Shown here: piece after piece, positions 21,407 through 32,996 of the stretch
Numbering within the stretch: the stretch's first letter is position 1
Layout: the number at the start of each line of letters is the position of its first letter
Assembly (NCBI GenBank): GCA_028571685.1
Contig: CM053144.1
Coordinates: forward strand, 102,764,171 to 102,828,170
Direction of reading: 5' to 3'
DNA: 64,000 nt
DNA from: Heterohyrax brucei
Lineage: Eukaryota; Chordata; Mammalia; Hyracoidea; Procaviidae
Position numbers and translations under genes: made by a program
The notes under the pieces: model-generated
Databases searched by the model: none
What the model was told of the DNA's origin: nothing
The model's input: the letters and a program-made list of their open reading frames with translations, nothing else

Positions 21407-21931
21407 TGTCAAGGATTGAACTGTGTCTCCCCAAAAATGTATTTAGCCATTTGACTGGGCCGTGGGTCTCAATATCTTCTGACTGTTCTCCATTTTGTGA
21501 TTTTCCTATGCTATGTGTTAAAGAGAAATAGGGTGGGACTATAAATCCCTTTATCAGGTCACCTCCCTGCTGCATTTTAAAGTGAGTTTTCTTGGAGTAT
21601 GGCTTGCACCACTTTTTATTCTTTTATCCTACAAGAGATAAAAGGAAAGGGAAGCAAGCAGAGAGTTGGGAACCTTATACCATCTAGAAAGCAGCACCAG
21701 AAGACAGCATGTCTTTCAGACCTGAGGTTCCTGCACCAAGATGCTCCCCAACCAAAGGCTGATACAACCCAAGGACCTTCCTTCAGAGCCAACAGAAGGA
21801 AAGCCTTCCTCTGGGGCGGATACCCTGAATTTGGACTTGTAGTCTACTGGACTGTGTAAGAATAAATTTTTCTTTGCTAAAGCCATCCACTTGTGATATT
21901 TCTGTTAGAGCAGCACTACCTGACTAAAACA
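21407..21931 (+). mobile_element. Solo LTR-like element (ERVL/MaLR-like family A), copy 1
   Basis: Begins TGTCAAGGATTGAACTGTG and ends GACTAAAACA, so it has TG...CA ends. A GATAAAAGG TATA-like site lies near 21635 and an AATAAA signal near 21863, followed by CCATCCACTTGTG and GCAGCACTACCTGAC. Homologous to 35461-35904. It sits inside the RTE. I see no clean target-site duplication. No viral genes are present. Confidence 0.75.
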
Positions 21932-22030
21932 CACACAGTCTAACTTTTCAAATTATTTATGCAGCATACAGATTGAAAAAATACGATGAAAGGATGCAAG
22001 CCTGACATACAACGTTCCTGACTTTAAATC

Positions 22031-23671
22031 TTTCCTTCCATTCCCAAATAAATCCAATTTGTATTACATCATTTACTGGAAAGAAGATTCTGAAAGATTA
22101 TTCACCAAATACACTGTAAAACAGTGGGGATGGATAGACATAAATACAACTTACAACCACTTGATCATTAATGTATTACAATGCGGATTGGATTTTTCTG
22201 AGGCCTTGAATACTCAGAAATAACGAAGCTCAAATATATTTGTTTGGAAATATTGGCATCTGTTAAAATTACTTGTCAGAAAAAGCTAGCCTAGTTCACT
22301 CTAAGACTTGAACCTCACTAAGTTCGAAACAAACACAAGCTCCATGAGTTGCTGTCATTGACTGAAGAATCTGCATAATCCACAGTAAACTGGTCTGGCT
22401 CAGGAAAAGCACCTACGTATGTTCCAGAGTGGCACGGCAGATGATATAGCCTTTTTGCCTTAGTTTCTTCACCTGTAAGATGGGGCTTTCCTCTCTGAGT
22501 TGTTCAAGGATTGTATCAGTGACAGGTGCTCTTTTGCCCTTGGGCCAAAAGCCTTCTCTACCTGCTTAGATGGGCTGGAAATTCATGACTGGAGGGCTTC
22601 AAACTTAACATCAAATATCATGGGTCCTTTGCAGCAAAACGTGAAATCACCTCTAAGAATTACAGGTGCTGTCAGAGGAGAAATAGAAACATATCCGATG
22701 AGCATAAAAGACTATAATTTTTCCAAGTTATAAAGGTATGAGAGAAAGCATTTTGATAGGGAAAGAAGAAAATTTTGAAAGATCATTCTTGACAGAGAAT
22801 GGAGAAATTTTTGAAAAACCATTTCAGGTGTCTTTAACATACCTAAATTGCTAGCTAATAGGCTGTGAACATAAATAAGCCTTCCATAAGCCGGCTCTCT
22901 CTCAGACTACTTCATTTAGTCCACTTAAAGATAAAGCTTACAAACGAGTTTGAAAAACAATTCTCTCAGTTTTCTACCAACTTAAAGGTAAAAAAATTCC
23001 TTTGAAAAGAAAAAGATGCTTTCTTAATTCTCCCAAGTTTTCCTTGAGATCCTCACCGTTCTAGGGTGGGAGAAATGGATGGAAAAGGAAGATGGGTCAC
23101 TGAGTAGGGATCTCTGGACAGCCAGACCCAGTACGAGACAAGAAGAACAATGAGTGACAGGCCCTAACATTAGTGTGATGCTAATAAATAAACGTAGGGA
23201 GAAAATCGCTGAAGGCAGGGTAGGTCCAGGGGACACTACTCTCTTCATTCTGACACAACTATAAACAAACCCAGCATGACACGGCCGCTTACTGAAGTCC
23301 AGCTATTCCTAGCAGTCATCTCTCCCAGTTCAACCTCTATCTTGCTTTTTCAGTAAACCCACAGCCCCAACTTGCCGCCTTGTATTTACATGTTTGTTTG
23401 TTTGCTTTTAACTCATGAAAAATTTTAAATATTAAAATACGCTCTAGTAAAGAGATAAGAATAATAAATCCATGTATATTCATTAATGAGCAACAGTAAT
23501 AACCAATTCATGGCCACTTTCGTTTCATTCAAACCCCTGCCAGAGAAGTATTTGAAGGAAATCCAGAACTACTATTTCATATGCAATTTAACACGCACCT
23601 CTAAAAGAGAAGGACTACTGTAACAACAAAAGCACAATGCAATGATCACTTCTAAAACATTACTCCTTGCA
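22031..23671. other. Unassigned 1.6-kb stretch
   Basis: No gene recognised. 22440-22530 (TGCCTTAGTTTCTTCACC, TGTAAGATGGGGCT) is a probable plus-strand MIR. Otherwise I see nothing. Confidence 0.35.
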
Positions 23672-23760
23672 CTGAGTCATTTCCAACTCACAGTGACCCT
23701 ACAGGACACAGCAGAACTGCCCCCGTGGAGTTTCCAAGGGGTGCCTAGTGAATTCCAACA
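23672..23760 (-). repeat. AfroSINE, truncated, minus strand
   Basis: CACTGAGTCATTTCCAACTC, ACAGTGACCCTACAGGACAC and GTTTCCAAGGGGTGCCTAG, ending at GAATTCCAAC. The head half is missing. Confidence 0.83.
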
Positions 23761-25199
23761 TTAATAATTCCCTAATTAAAAAAATCAGTAATCAAATTTC
23801 ACCAACTAACCTTTTTTTTCTTTTTTTTTAACAATTAGCATTTGTTGAGATTGGAGTACAAGTTGGTCCAAATATTATAATGAGTCAATATGTCTCTAAA
23901 GTGTCCTTTTAAAACATAGATTCCTTCTTTTTTTTTTCTCTTCGCAATTTATGTTTTGAAGAAACCAGGTCATTTGTCCATAGACTGAAGCATTTTCCAT
24001 AGACTGAAATATGGTAACTGAGTGTTTTTGTTTGTGTTCTTAGTGTCATTATGAACCCATGGATTTAAAATATATTTGATATGCTTTAACTCACTGTAGT
24101 CAGTATTCTTATTGATGCTGAAATTGCCTCATCTTTGTCAGTGGAAACCTCTTCAAGACGGAGTATAAATTCTGTTGATAGGACATCAGCAGTTTATGTT
24201 TCTTTGATTCCTGGTACGAAAGGACTCAGCTTCATATTGTATGTTTCTTATTCTAGATAATCAGCCATTTGCCCAAAGAGCCTGGTCCTTTCTAGTGGAG
24301 AATGGTATTTAGAGATCACAATTATAATTGCCTTACTGCTTACCAGGTGCTTTGGACATGTTACCTTGTGTATACACACGAGCCCTCCTGTTCTGGGGGC
24401 TAACATGTCCCACTGTGTAAAGAGAAAATAGCCTGCTTAAAGGACTCTTGGATACCATTCAGAAACCAGGTCCTCAGCTACTCAGAGAGGAATCTTTTCA
24501 TCTGTCTACAAAGCAATTTTATGGCACCCAACAACAACAAGCTAAGGAATAGAGGTTAGAATATATCACTTTAGCAACAGAAACTATTTTGCTGGATAGA
24601 AACGAAGTACAAAGAAAACTTAAGAATCTGTTATCCACTGAAATGAAAAGGAAATAGCTAAGGTGGGTTATCAGAAAATGGGAACAGGAAAAGGAATCTT
24701 TTTAGATAGAGAACGGAAAACAAATATGTTAGGTGAAGACATTCCCCCTTGCACAAATGAAAAATGGAAGCAGGAGGGAAAGATAACTAATAGCTGCTTC
24801 CAGAAAAAGCCTTACCAAGAAACGCCCTTGGGCATGGAATTATAAAGGTGACTCACTGTGTGGGGACAAGTTCCTGCTGTTAATTTGCTTGTCAAAGGTG
24901 TGGAAGGATGAGGTAGAGCTGATCTCTGTGTGGAGATTGTGGGCACTGGAAGGCTATCCCAAGAAAAAAGCAGTTTTATATACTACTCTGGCTCATCAGA
25001 AGAAGAAATTTCTAACTTCACTATAGGAAAAAATATTCTCTACACCCCCACTGGAAACAGAAGAAAACAAAAAACAGAAAGACATGTTTTACAATAGTTT
25101 TATATAGTTTGTACCCAATTATTCAGATGGCAAAAGGCTTCTCAGTCTCTGAGGAATAGCCATAGATTCATGTAAAACTCAGATCTAAGATTGGAGGAC
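23761..25199. other. Unassigned 1.4-kb stretch
   Basis: No gene seen. CCATAGACTGAA occurs twice near 23979 and 23999, a small direct repeat. 24320-24470 may be a diverged MIR. TTTATGGCACCCAACAACAA near 24519 resembles a bare RTE-type tail but is too short to call. Confidence 0.3.
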
Positions 25200-26150
25200 T
25201 CCCACAAATCAACCACAAAAATACTTATACAAATGCTTCTCAAAAGGAGATAAATGAAGGACCAGTCAATGCATTAAAAGGCAGTCAGTATCACTGGTTA
25301 TCACGAAGTCCTAATTGAAATCATAATACGATGCCGACCATAGTGGTCAAATCAAAACGTCAACAATGATCTGGAACAACTTCCCTCTCAGACACGGCTG
25401 CTGGGGTGCAAGACGGTAGAGGTGCTTTACAGATGCATTTGGCAATTTCTGAAGGTTAAACATACACCTATTCTATGACCCAGAAATTTCATTCTTAGAT
25501 ATTAATGTCCACAAGAAAGACTTTGCCAGAATGTTTACAGCAAACTTATTCAATGTAGCCCCAAACTGGAAGAAACTATGTGTTCATCAACAGGGGAAGA
25601 GATAAATAGAGTTGCAGCCACACAATAGAATAGCAGTTGGCAACAACAACAAATTAGCTACTGATATACATACTAACAGAGACAACTCTCTAAAACATGG
25701 TAAGTGAAGGAGTCCAGACACACTGTGATTTAAATGAAGTCTAAATACAGGCAAAATTAATCCCTTGCAAGAGAGAAAAAAAAATGACTGAATAGGGCCT
25801 TAAGGGAATTTTCTGGGGGAAATGGATATGTCCTCTGTCTTGTTTTAGATCGGTGTTACATACATAGATGTGCACCAGTGCTTCTTAAACAGGGGCAATT
25901 TTGCCTCCGGAGAACATGTGGCAACGTCAGGAGACACTTCTGATTGTCATGACCAGGAGAACGCTACTGGCATCTAGTGAGTAGAAGCCAGGAATGATGG
26001 GACAGCTCCTCAGAACAAACAGTGATCTGCAATGTCAGCAGTGCTGAGTTTGAGAAACTCAAGTGTAGAGACAATTGTTAAAAAAATCACCAAACAGAAC
26101 AATTAAGAACTGCACATTTTATAACATCAAATGTATCTTTAAAAAAAAGC
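25200..26150 (+). mobile_element. Old L1 (L1M type) 3' part, plus strand
   Basis: ATGCTTCTCAAAAGGAG, TGGTGCAAGACGG-like words (GCTGGGGTGCAAGACGG), TCTATGACCCAGAAATTTC, TGTAGCCCCAAACTGG and CATCAACAGGGGAAGAG follow the L1 ORF2 C-terminal order in broken frames. A MER5A-like element interrupts it at 25876-26060. L1 3' words (AATTAAGAACTGCACATTTT) resume after it. Confidence 0.72.
25876..26060 (+). mobile_element. MER5A-like hAT DNA transposon inside old L1
   Basis: CAGTGCTTCTTAAACAGGGG, GCAACGTCAGGAGACACTTC, CTACTGGCATCTAGTGAG, GTAGAAGCCAGGAATGATGG and GAGTTTGAGAAACTC. Slightly shorter than the copies at 3558 and 8941. Confidence 0.83.
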
Positions 26151-29100
26151 AACCACCTCATTTTATCCCAAAAATATGGCTGAAGGAGACTAGAATAAAA
26201 ACAAAAAGAAAACCATGTCATATTTCAGTCCTATCCTATGAATTCAAATGCTCAATTAACCTGCTGCATTTTAAAACGGTGCTTAACAAATATTTATGAA
26301 AAATTTAAAAATTTTGGAGGAGGGATGGATGCAAGCATGGGAAGTTATCTCAGCAAGTCTCTCTTTGAACACACTCTTGCTAGCTTCCTTTCTTGCACTT
26401 GGGCAACTTGTGCCTAGACTAGTCTACCTAAAACTTTCTGAAGAAATTAAATCCGGGCTTCGGGGTAATGTGAACAGTGCTCAGGTGACAGTCAATGGTA
26501 GGGTGAAAAATCTGTGTGTGGGTGGAAGGAGTCCGGGCACAGGCTGAAGGAGAGCCAGCCCAGGTTCCCAGCTGCAGTAGTGCCCCTCCCCAGCCCTGGA
26601 GTGCCACACTTCTCTACCCCCGCCGCAGCTCTGTGCTCAGCTAATAAGACACAGTCTGCAGCATCCGCAGGCCCGGAGCTGGCTCAGGACTTCCAAAGGG
26701 CCTTCCCTTGTCCTGCAGGTCACAGGACTAGGCTGGTAACTGATTTCTATGGCCCTGTCTGGTACGAAGAAAAAAAAAGTTGTTCTTAAAAACAAAAAAA
26801 GTGGAAAGAAAAATAGACCAGAAAATGTAATGCTGTGAACTAGTTTATGGTATAGGTACTATTAACTCTGATGTGTGCAGAAAACCAGCATCTCATGACT
26901 CAGGTTACTAAAGTTGAATTTCATAAACATTATTTTCCTTGGGGGGAATCTGAACTGTATAACATTAGTCTTTCCGTCAGTGATTTTCAGGCCTTCCCTA
27001 ATGCTTACAGTGGTACTTAGAATATATTCTTTTCTAGGCCCGGAGGCATCCCTGAGTCAGCTTTTCCCATTACCTGTACACCTAACTCATCCAAGGGAGA
27101 GATTATTCTGAAATGCCTCTGGAGGAGATGCTGCAGAGTTCCTGCAATATTCTGGCCTTCTTCCCAGCCAAGAACTTTTTGCTTAGTTTAAATGAACTGG
27201 CTTTGGGCACAAGCATTCTCATCTGCTTTCCTTCCCCTTATGCAGGGGTAGCTGCTTCAGATTTGGGGTGGGACAAACAAGAATTCCCAAGTTAGAAAAA
27301 CTGCCCACAGAAACTTCATCACTAACTCTCAGAAGTTTCAAGCTCTGTACTTGTCTCTAACCTTCGCATTGGTTCTCCAGTTTCTTGGTCTATGAGCAAT
27401 GAAGCCCATTAGCTAAATTCTTTTGGAAACCTGACAACCTCACACTGTGCAGTTGTTCCTGTGGGCACATCTGCTGCGCAGTAGGGGAATGGAATTAGAT
27501 GCAATCCTTCCCCCTACATCCTAACTTCACTGTTTAAAATGGCACTGAGTTTCAGAAGCGGTACATGGTGTACAAGAAAGGTAATTTCACAGTTTGGTCA
27601 CCATCCTTGACATGTAATTTCAAATATCCCTGCTTTACATTCATCATCTATTAAATACTTGAGCTGCTGACTTCAGAGAGCTACTTCTCAGAATGGTATT
27701 CAGTGAAACAGACGAAGTAACAGTTCACTATAGCCATAGTTCTAAATGACACTGGATTCTCTGTATCCATCTCCATGAGGTTGTGTACACAGCAGTCTTT
27801 CAATAAGTATGTGCTGGAGAGAATGAACAAATGATTTAATTAATGGATTGTATAACCAGAATCCAGTTTCAGTACTTTCTTACAGGGGTGTCAATGAAAA
27901 CAACCTCATACAATGGAGGTAGAAGAAAGATTGGGGACACTGGTCTTTTCAACTTCTGTGTTCTGTTGCTGTGTTACCTGATGCAGCACAGTCCCCAGGA
28001 AGTGCTCTAATCTTTTTAACGCTTTGCCTAGAGCTTTCTCTTGTTCTACTTCCCCAGTCTCAATGCTGAGGTCAATGAGCAGAGATCAAGAGGTCCATGG
28101 GCTAATGTGTATCTCCCTGCTCTTCCTGGTTCCCCCAAGAAATAATGATTACAGAGGGGAAACTTGGGGATTCTAAGGCAATTTTCTGTAGCCTACAGAG
28201 GTAACTTGTTGAGGTGGCATTTTAAGACTCTAGAAACTGGAATTAAGTCATAATAACACTTTTCACAATGAAAACACAACCTGAAAAGAAGACCCCCAAT
28301 CAGCAAATGATTTCTGTGTAAGAATTAGGCAGGTAGTGACAGTGAAAATGTGACGATTGCTCCAAGCATCATTCTGAATGCTGAGGCACAGGATGGATTT
28401 TTCTCATCACCATGGCTTGAAATTCTTAAACAGTGTACTTTCCATGCATATCCTGTGTCATCCTTGTTTGTGTATCTCAAAGGATCTGATCCTACAAGAT
28501 CACCTATAATTAGAGCATTGATGCATTCTTCGAAGACAAATATAGACACCACAGAGGTGATGCATCAGCAGTCTGAAAATAATTAATGCTTATCCTCATA
28601 AGGCCACCTACACTAGGACACTTGGGAACAGTTCACTATAGCCATGTCATAGAAGGATGGCAAAATCATTTTTCTTATCTGCAGAAGTAGGTCAGAGCAA
28701 GAACATCTGGCAAAAAAAAAAAATACAGAGTGGACATGAATGGCTTTTGTGACACATTCATTTATCACGTCAGTGTAAGCCTTTATCGCAGATTCATTCT
28801 GCAGTCTCTGATCATCCTCCTACATGGTAACAGGGCCCGAAAGGGGCTTTGAAAGGCAATATCTGGGATACAACAAAAACCCTGATCCTGGAATACTGCT
28901 TCTAAATGGAATAATGAGAGCCAAAGCACTGGAGGCAGCCACTAGTTATTTACTTTGGCTGTTGTAGTTTTTCTGTTTCTAAGGACATGAACAATCATAA
29001 ATTAGTGCCTCTCTCAGGAGTCTGGGCTAGGCAATATATAGGCATAAGAGACTAAATATCACATACCATCTCCAACAGCAACCTTCTAAACTTAGTCTAT

Positions 29101-31057
29101 GGCCTCCATGTGGGAGAACGTTTTATTTCTAAGACTTTTCTTTAAACACAACAGCCAGACCCTGCAAAAACATTCTGTTACCTGTGGGCATGTCGCTAGT
29201 GCTGTTGCCTTCTAAGTAATGCATCTCTTTTCCCAGGGAGGATGAGAAGTGTGAAAAAGGTGTTCTAGAATAGTGGGAGGGGGACCATGACCTTCACAAG
29301 GTAGGTCACATAATCTCTGGGCAGAGGGAGTGAAATACACCTAGTCTAAGCTTTCTCTCGTCACCAGTCTGAAAGGCTCAAAAGTTCCTAGACCAGAGGG
29401 CTTCTCCAGTTAACACTGTGCCTTCTTAGAAGCAAGCACCTGGATTCTGACTAGTTATACTGGGCTTTCTTCTGGAGAACAGATAAAATGTCTTTAGGAA
29501 ATGAGGCTTCTCTCCTAACTACATGTTCTTGATGACCTACATTTTTAACAGAAGTTGCTCCAAAATTCAGCTACGGGCTAGAATCCATTCTTTGGTTCCA
29601 ACTCAGAGTTATCTGGGCACAAACCCTCCGCCCTTCCTCCCAAGTGTATTAAAAAGATTTCCTTTGTCCTTTTCTTTCCCCTTACTTTTTTTCTTGCTAA
29701 GAGCAATCCCATTTCATTTTTCACAGGATGATTTTCTGTGTTCACTTTATCACTTTTACTCCTCTTAGTGTCATTAACGACCTTCGAGCTTAGTCAGTTG
29801 TTCTATGATTCTCTGCCTTTTCCTTCCACATTCATCCTTGCTTTTTTTTTTTCCATTTTAGCACTGAAGGACAATTGCAGAATGAGTAAATTGTAAAGTT
29901 GTGTCACAGTTCCCCTGGGGATAATCTTCCTCTGTGAGCTATTAAATTGGAAAATAGTTTTTAAAAAAACATCAAGGCTTTGTCACAGAGCAGGTACAAT
30001 CGCTACAATATAAAATTAGTCCTTTTCTCAGTGAAAGTGGTATAATACTTGACTTCTGACTGCACAAAAGGATTTGGCAAATGGAATATGAAAAAAAAAA
30101 TCAGCAGCTTCAAAGAGTTATGTGCAAAGTTATATGAGTATTTTTTTTTTTTTTGCTGGAATGTACACAGTACAGCCATACTGACATGGAATGCTATATA
30201 ACTTTGCATCTGTATTCACTACTGTATAATCAGTTCACTTCAATTTTGGAGAATGAACTGCTTTTCATTCACACACATATCCGTTCACTGCGCTTACTGG
30301 GTTCCTCTCATGTACCAGGCAGAGGAGTGCACTGAAAACAAATCACAATCAAACAGCAGACAAAAAAATCCTAAACCCTGTTTTATGGTGAGAAGCAAGT
30401 CAGTGGTTATTCTGCATTCTAGGTATGCCAGTCACTTCAGAAATTCTTGTAAGTCATGTTCACTTGCAGAAAATGAGGAGGAGAGGTAACCCTACCTGCA
30501 GGCAGATTCACTAAGGCAGGCAGAGTTTTTACAGGATACTGGAAAATCATAACTGTCTCACTAGCTACTGACTGGTCACCCAGGGAGCATGTTCCACAGT
30601 AGCAGGAGAGAAACAACTGGAATCAAACAAGCTGCACTTCCACTCTTGTCTGTGGATCAACGCCTATGTGGCTTTTACTTACGCTGTTGGAATCTCAGTT
30701 TCCTCCTCTGAAAAACAGAATTAACTGCACCAGTCCCAAAGAGTGGTTATAATGATTTAATAAGATAAAATCTAAAGGGCTCCTATTACCGTGCCTGATG
30801 CAAAATCAGTGTTCTATAGATTGTAATTTTAACACTATCACTATAATTACTGGGCTCTACAGACTGGCAGAGCTTTTTGTCCCAAACTAAGAAATTTGTT
30901 TTTCCCTCGGAAGAGAAATGGTAGAGTTAATTTTAAGGAAGCAGAGGAAGCATGGGCTGTGAAATCGGGGTCTTGCATTACCTTGCACCGAGCTGCTTCC
31001 CTGGCTCAGCCAGCAGCCCCAGGAACACCCTTCTGCACTAGCACTCCACTCACAGCC
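26151..31057. other. Repeat-poor 4.9-kb stretch
   Basis: No AfroSINE or L1 is recognised over nearly 5 kb. 26500-26760 is clearly GC-richer than its surroundings, with CCCCGCCGCAGC-type sequence and a 91-codon open frame without a recognisable domain. 27740-27840 may be an L2 end (GTCTTTCAATAAGTATGTGC). 30640-30830 is a probable MIR (TCAGTTTCCTCCTCTG). I see no convincing exon. Candidate open frames at 28325-28586 lie on both strands and look like chance. Confidence 0.4.
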
Positions 31058-31368
31058 TTCTGTTATTTGTTAGCTGCCACCTAGTCAGCACCTGAGTCAC
31101 GGCACCCCATGAAACAGTGCCTCTTCCTGTACCATCCCATGACTGATTGCAGTTCTCCACGATTTTCACTGGCTCTTTGTCAGAAGGAGATTGCCCAGCC
31201 TTTCTTCCTCCAGCTAGAAGCTTCCCTGAAATCTGCTCAGCATCACAGCAACACAGAAGCCTCCACTGACAGTCGGATGGTGGCAGCGCATGAGGTGACT
31301 GGCTGGAAAGAGAACGAGGCTCTTCTGCGTCCACGATGAGAATTCCAGCCCCGCACCACCAGTCTTAC
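31058..31368 (-). repeat. tRNA-Gly-headed SINE with RTE-like tail, copy 1
   Basis: The left end (3' tail reversed) reads TTTGTTAGCTGCCACC and AAACAGTGCCTCTTCCTG, like the RTE 3' end. The body has AGCATCACAGCAACACAGAAG and CCTCCACTGACAGTCGG. The right end, read on the minus strand, gives ACTGGTGGTGCGGGGCTGG and then AATTCTC, close to the 5' part of tRNA-Gly. The same layout is at 38163. Confidence 0.72.
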
Positions 31369-31804
31369 CTCACTAAGCCTGCCCCGGCGTTATCTTTTCT
31401 TCTATCTAGCCCAAACTTATCTGGCTACAGCTTGGCTTAGGACAGTAGTTAAGCACGTTAAACAAGTCAAGGAAAGCGCAAGAGATTAATTTCTTTTTGT
31501 TTGGGATGGGTATGACAGTAATCTAAGGAAGAGGATTTTAAAAACCTAGGGCTAACTGGGGAATGGGGGTGCTCACTGAATTTACCAATAGATATTGTCT
31601 TTACATATGCACATGTAAATGCCACTCTGATGATCAAGTGCAACAATCACATTCCACTTGAGTGAAGGGAAAGGTTGTTCACTCATAAGCTAAAAATGAA
31701 TGAATGATGTAACAGCATGTGCTGGTTGTAGAGAGGACTACTGATTTTACGTATTCGTCTGAATTTGTTAATAAAATTATATTATGCAATTACATTATTA
31801 CAGT
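31369..31804. other. Unassigned sequence
   Basis: No repeat or gene recognised. Confidence 0.3.
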
Positions 31805-31960
31805 TCTTACTGGAAAAGACCTCAAAAATAATGTAGTCCACTCTTATCTTCTGAGAGATGGAGAAACTAGGACCTAAAGAAGTTTTAAAGGGCTTACCTA
31901 AGGCAACCTGGCTAATAGCTGCAGAGCTAGAACTAGGATCTTGATCTTTTGACAGTTTTA
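31805..31960 (-). repeat. MIR-like SINE remnant, minus strand
   Basis: GAGATGGAGAAACTAGGACC, CTTACCTAAGGCAACCTGG, CTAATAGCTGCAGAGCTAG. Classic reversed MIR core words with mutations. Confidence 0.6.
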
Positions 31961-31985
31961 TTCCAAAAATAATTTATAGTGGTTA

Positions 31986-32137
31986 GGGAAACCCTGTTAT
32001 CATAGTGGTTACGTGCTACAGCTGCTAACCAAAAGGCTGCCAGTTCAAATCCACTAGGCGCTCCTTGGAAACTCTATGGGGCAGTTCTACTTGCCCTACA
32101 GGGTCACTATGAGTCAGAATTAACTCCACAGCAAGTG
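31986..32137 (+). repeat. AfroSINE, short form, with target-site duplication
   Basis: GGGAAACCCTGTTATC, GTGCTACAGCTGCTAACC, CACTAGGCGCTCCTTGG, GGGTCACTATGAGTCAG. ATTTATAGTG (31972-31981) and ATTTATGGTG (32138-32147) flank it, a 10-bp duplication with one mismatch. Confidence 0.93.
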
Positions 32138-32153
32138 ATTTATGGTGTAGCAA

Positions 32154-32518
32154 AGGTCCCTAGGTGGTATAAACAGTTTGCACACAATAGCTAACCTAAA
32201 GTTCTACGGCCCAAATCCCGAACTGGAAAAAAAAATTTTAGGATCTGCTTCCATTAAGATTACAAAAAAAAAAAGAAGAAGAAAAAAAAAACCTGTTGCT
32301 TTGAGTCTATTCCAAATCCTCGCAGCCCTACAAGACAGAGAATACTTCCCCACAGGATTTCCAAGCAGCAGCTAGTTCCAACCAACTCTTGGTTAGCAGC
32401 TGAGCTTTCAGCCACTGTGCCACCAAGGAAAATCTAGTGCAATAGCTCTACTTTGTAACACACAGTGTCATCATGTCATCGTGAGTCATTAATAACTCAG
32501 TGGCAGCTAACAATAACA
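32154..32518 (+). repeat. AfroSINE, long form, plus strand, split by another SINE
   Basis: GGTCCCTAGGTGGTATAAAC, CACAATAGCTAACC and TAGGATCTGCTTCC form the head and long-form middle. After the insert, GCTCTACTTTGTAACACAC, TCATCGTGAGTCATTAATAA and TGGCAGCTAACAATAAC form the core and RTE-like tail. Confidence 0.75.
32274..32430 (-). repeat. AfroSINE, short form, nested inside a long-form copy
   Basis: An A-rich tail at 32274-32291 precedes CCTGTTGCTTTGAGTC, GGATTTCCAAGCAGCAGC, CTTGGTTAGCAGCTGAGC and CACCAAGGAAA. It is in the opposite orientation to its host. Confidence 0.85.
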
Positions 32519-32825
32519 AGGGTGTAGTGTGTCCACGTGGTTGATGTTATCGTGTTTTCATTTATTTGCTGTTCTTTGTGTTTTTGTTCACAGTGAAGAA
32601 GATGCAGTCTGACTTTACCAGGGTGTTGGATCTGAGAGACTTTTTGTGCCTGGTGGTGGTGGATGGACAGTCCATAAATGCTCCAGCACTGTATGCAGAC
32701 GTGGATGTCCACTTTTATGGAATGGTCTTCAAAGCTTTCATCAGACCGTCAAAGTTCCGCATGCTAGAAGAGGCAGAGACTAGAGCAATTATACCAGTGG
32801 TCTCCCAGCTGCTTTGGGAAGGGAG
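32519..32825 (+). other. Unassigned stretch with an open frame and acceptor-like site
   Basis: TTTTTGTTCACAG near 32582-32594 looks like a splice acceptor, and the frame stays open to 32850 (94 codons from 32566), containing LVVVDGQSINAPALYADVDV. It runs into the AfroSINE at 32826. I recognise no protein family. TTCATCAGACCGTCAAAG resembles a word found in old DNA-transposon relics, so a non-coding origin is as likely. Confidence 0.3.
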
Positions 32826-32996
32826 GAAACTCTGGTGGTGTAGTGGTTAAGTACTACGTCTGCTCACTAAAAAGGCTGGGAGTTCAAATCCACCAGCTGC
32901 CTCTTGGAGACTCTATGGAACAGTTCTACTCCACCCTGTCAGGTCACTATGAGTCAGAATCAACTCAATAGCACTAGGTTTGGGTTTTCTTGGTTT
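32826..32996 (+). repeat. AfroSINE, short form
   Basis: GGAAACTCTGGTGGTGTAG, GTTCAAATCCACCAGCTGCC, CTCTATGGAACAGTTCTAC and GGTCACTATGAGTCAGAATC, then AACTCAATAGCACTAGG and a GGTTTGGGTTTTC tail. Confidence 0.94.

Larger units (their letters stand above)
20457..22030 (-). mobile_element. Second RTE LINE, 3' part, minus strand, split twice
   Basis: Segments 20457-20606, 20772-21406 and 21932-22030 are successive parts of one RTE copy homologous to 7024-8091. The 3' end (TTGTTAGCTGCTAGCAAGTC) is at left. CAAGCATGATGTTCTTCTCC and TGTACTTCTTCCAAGACCG lie in the middle, and GATGAAAGGATGCAAGCCTG at right. Minus-strand translation at 21078-21311 shows HSLQYGFHLNIKKIKILTT, an RTE RT-downstream motif. 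The catalytic box near 21335-21350 reads as YTDD in place of YADD. Frames are broken. It is interrupted by a SINE and by a solo LTR. Confidence 0.85.
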
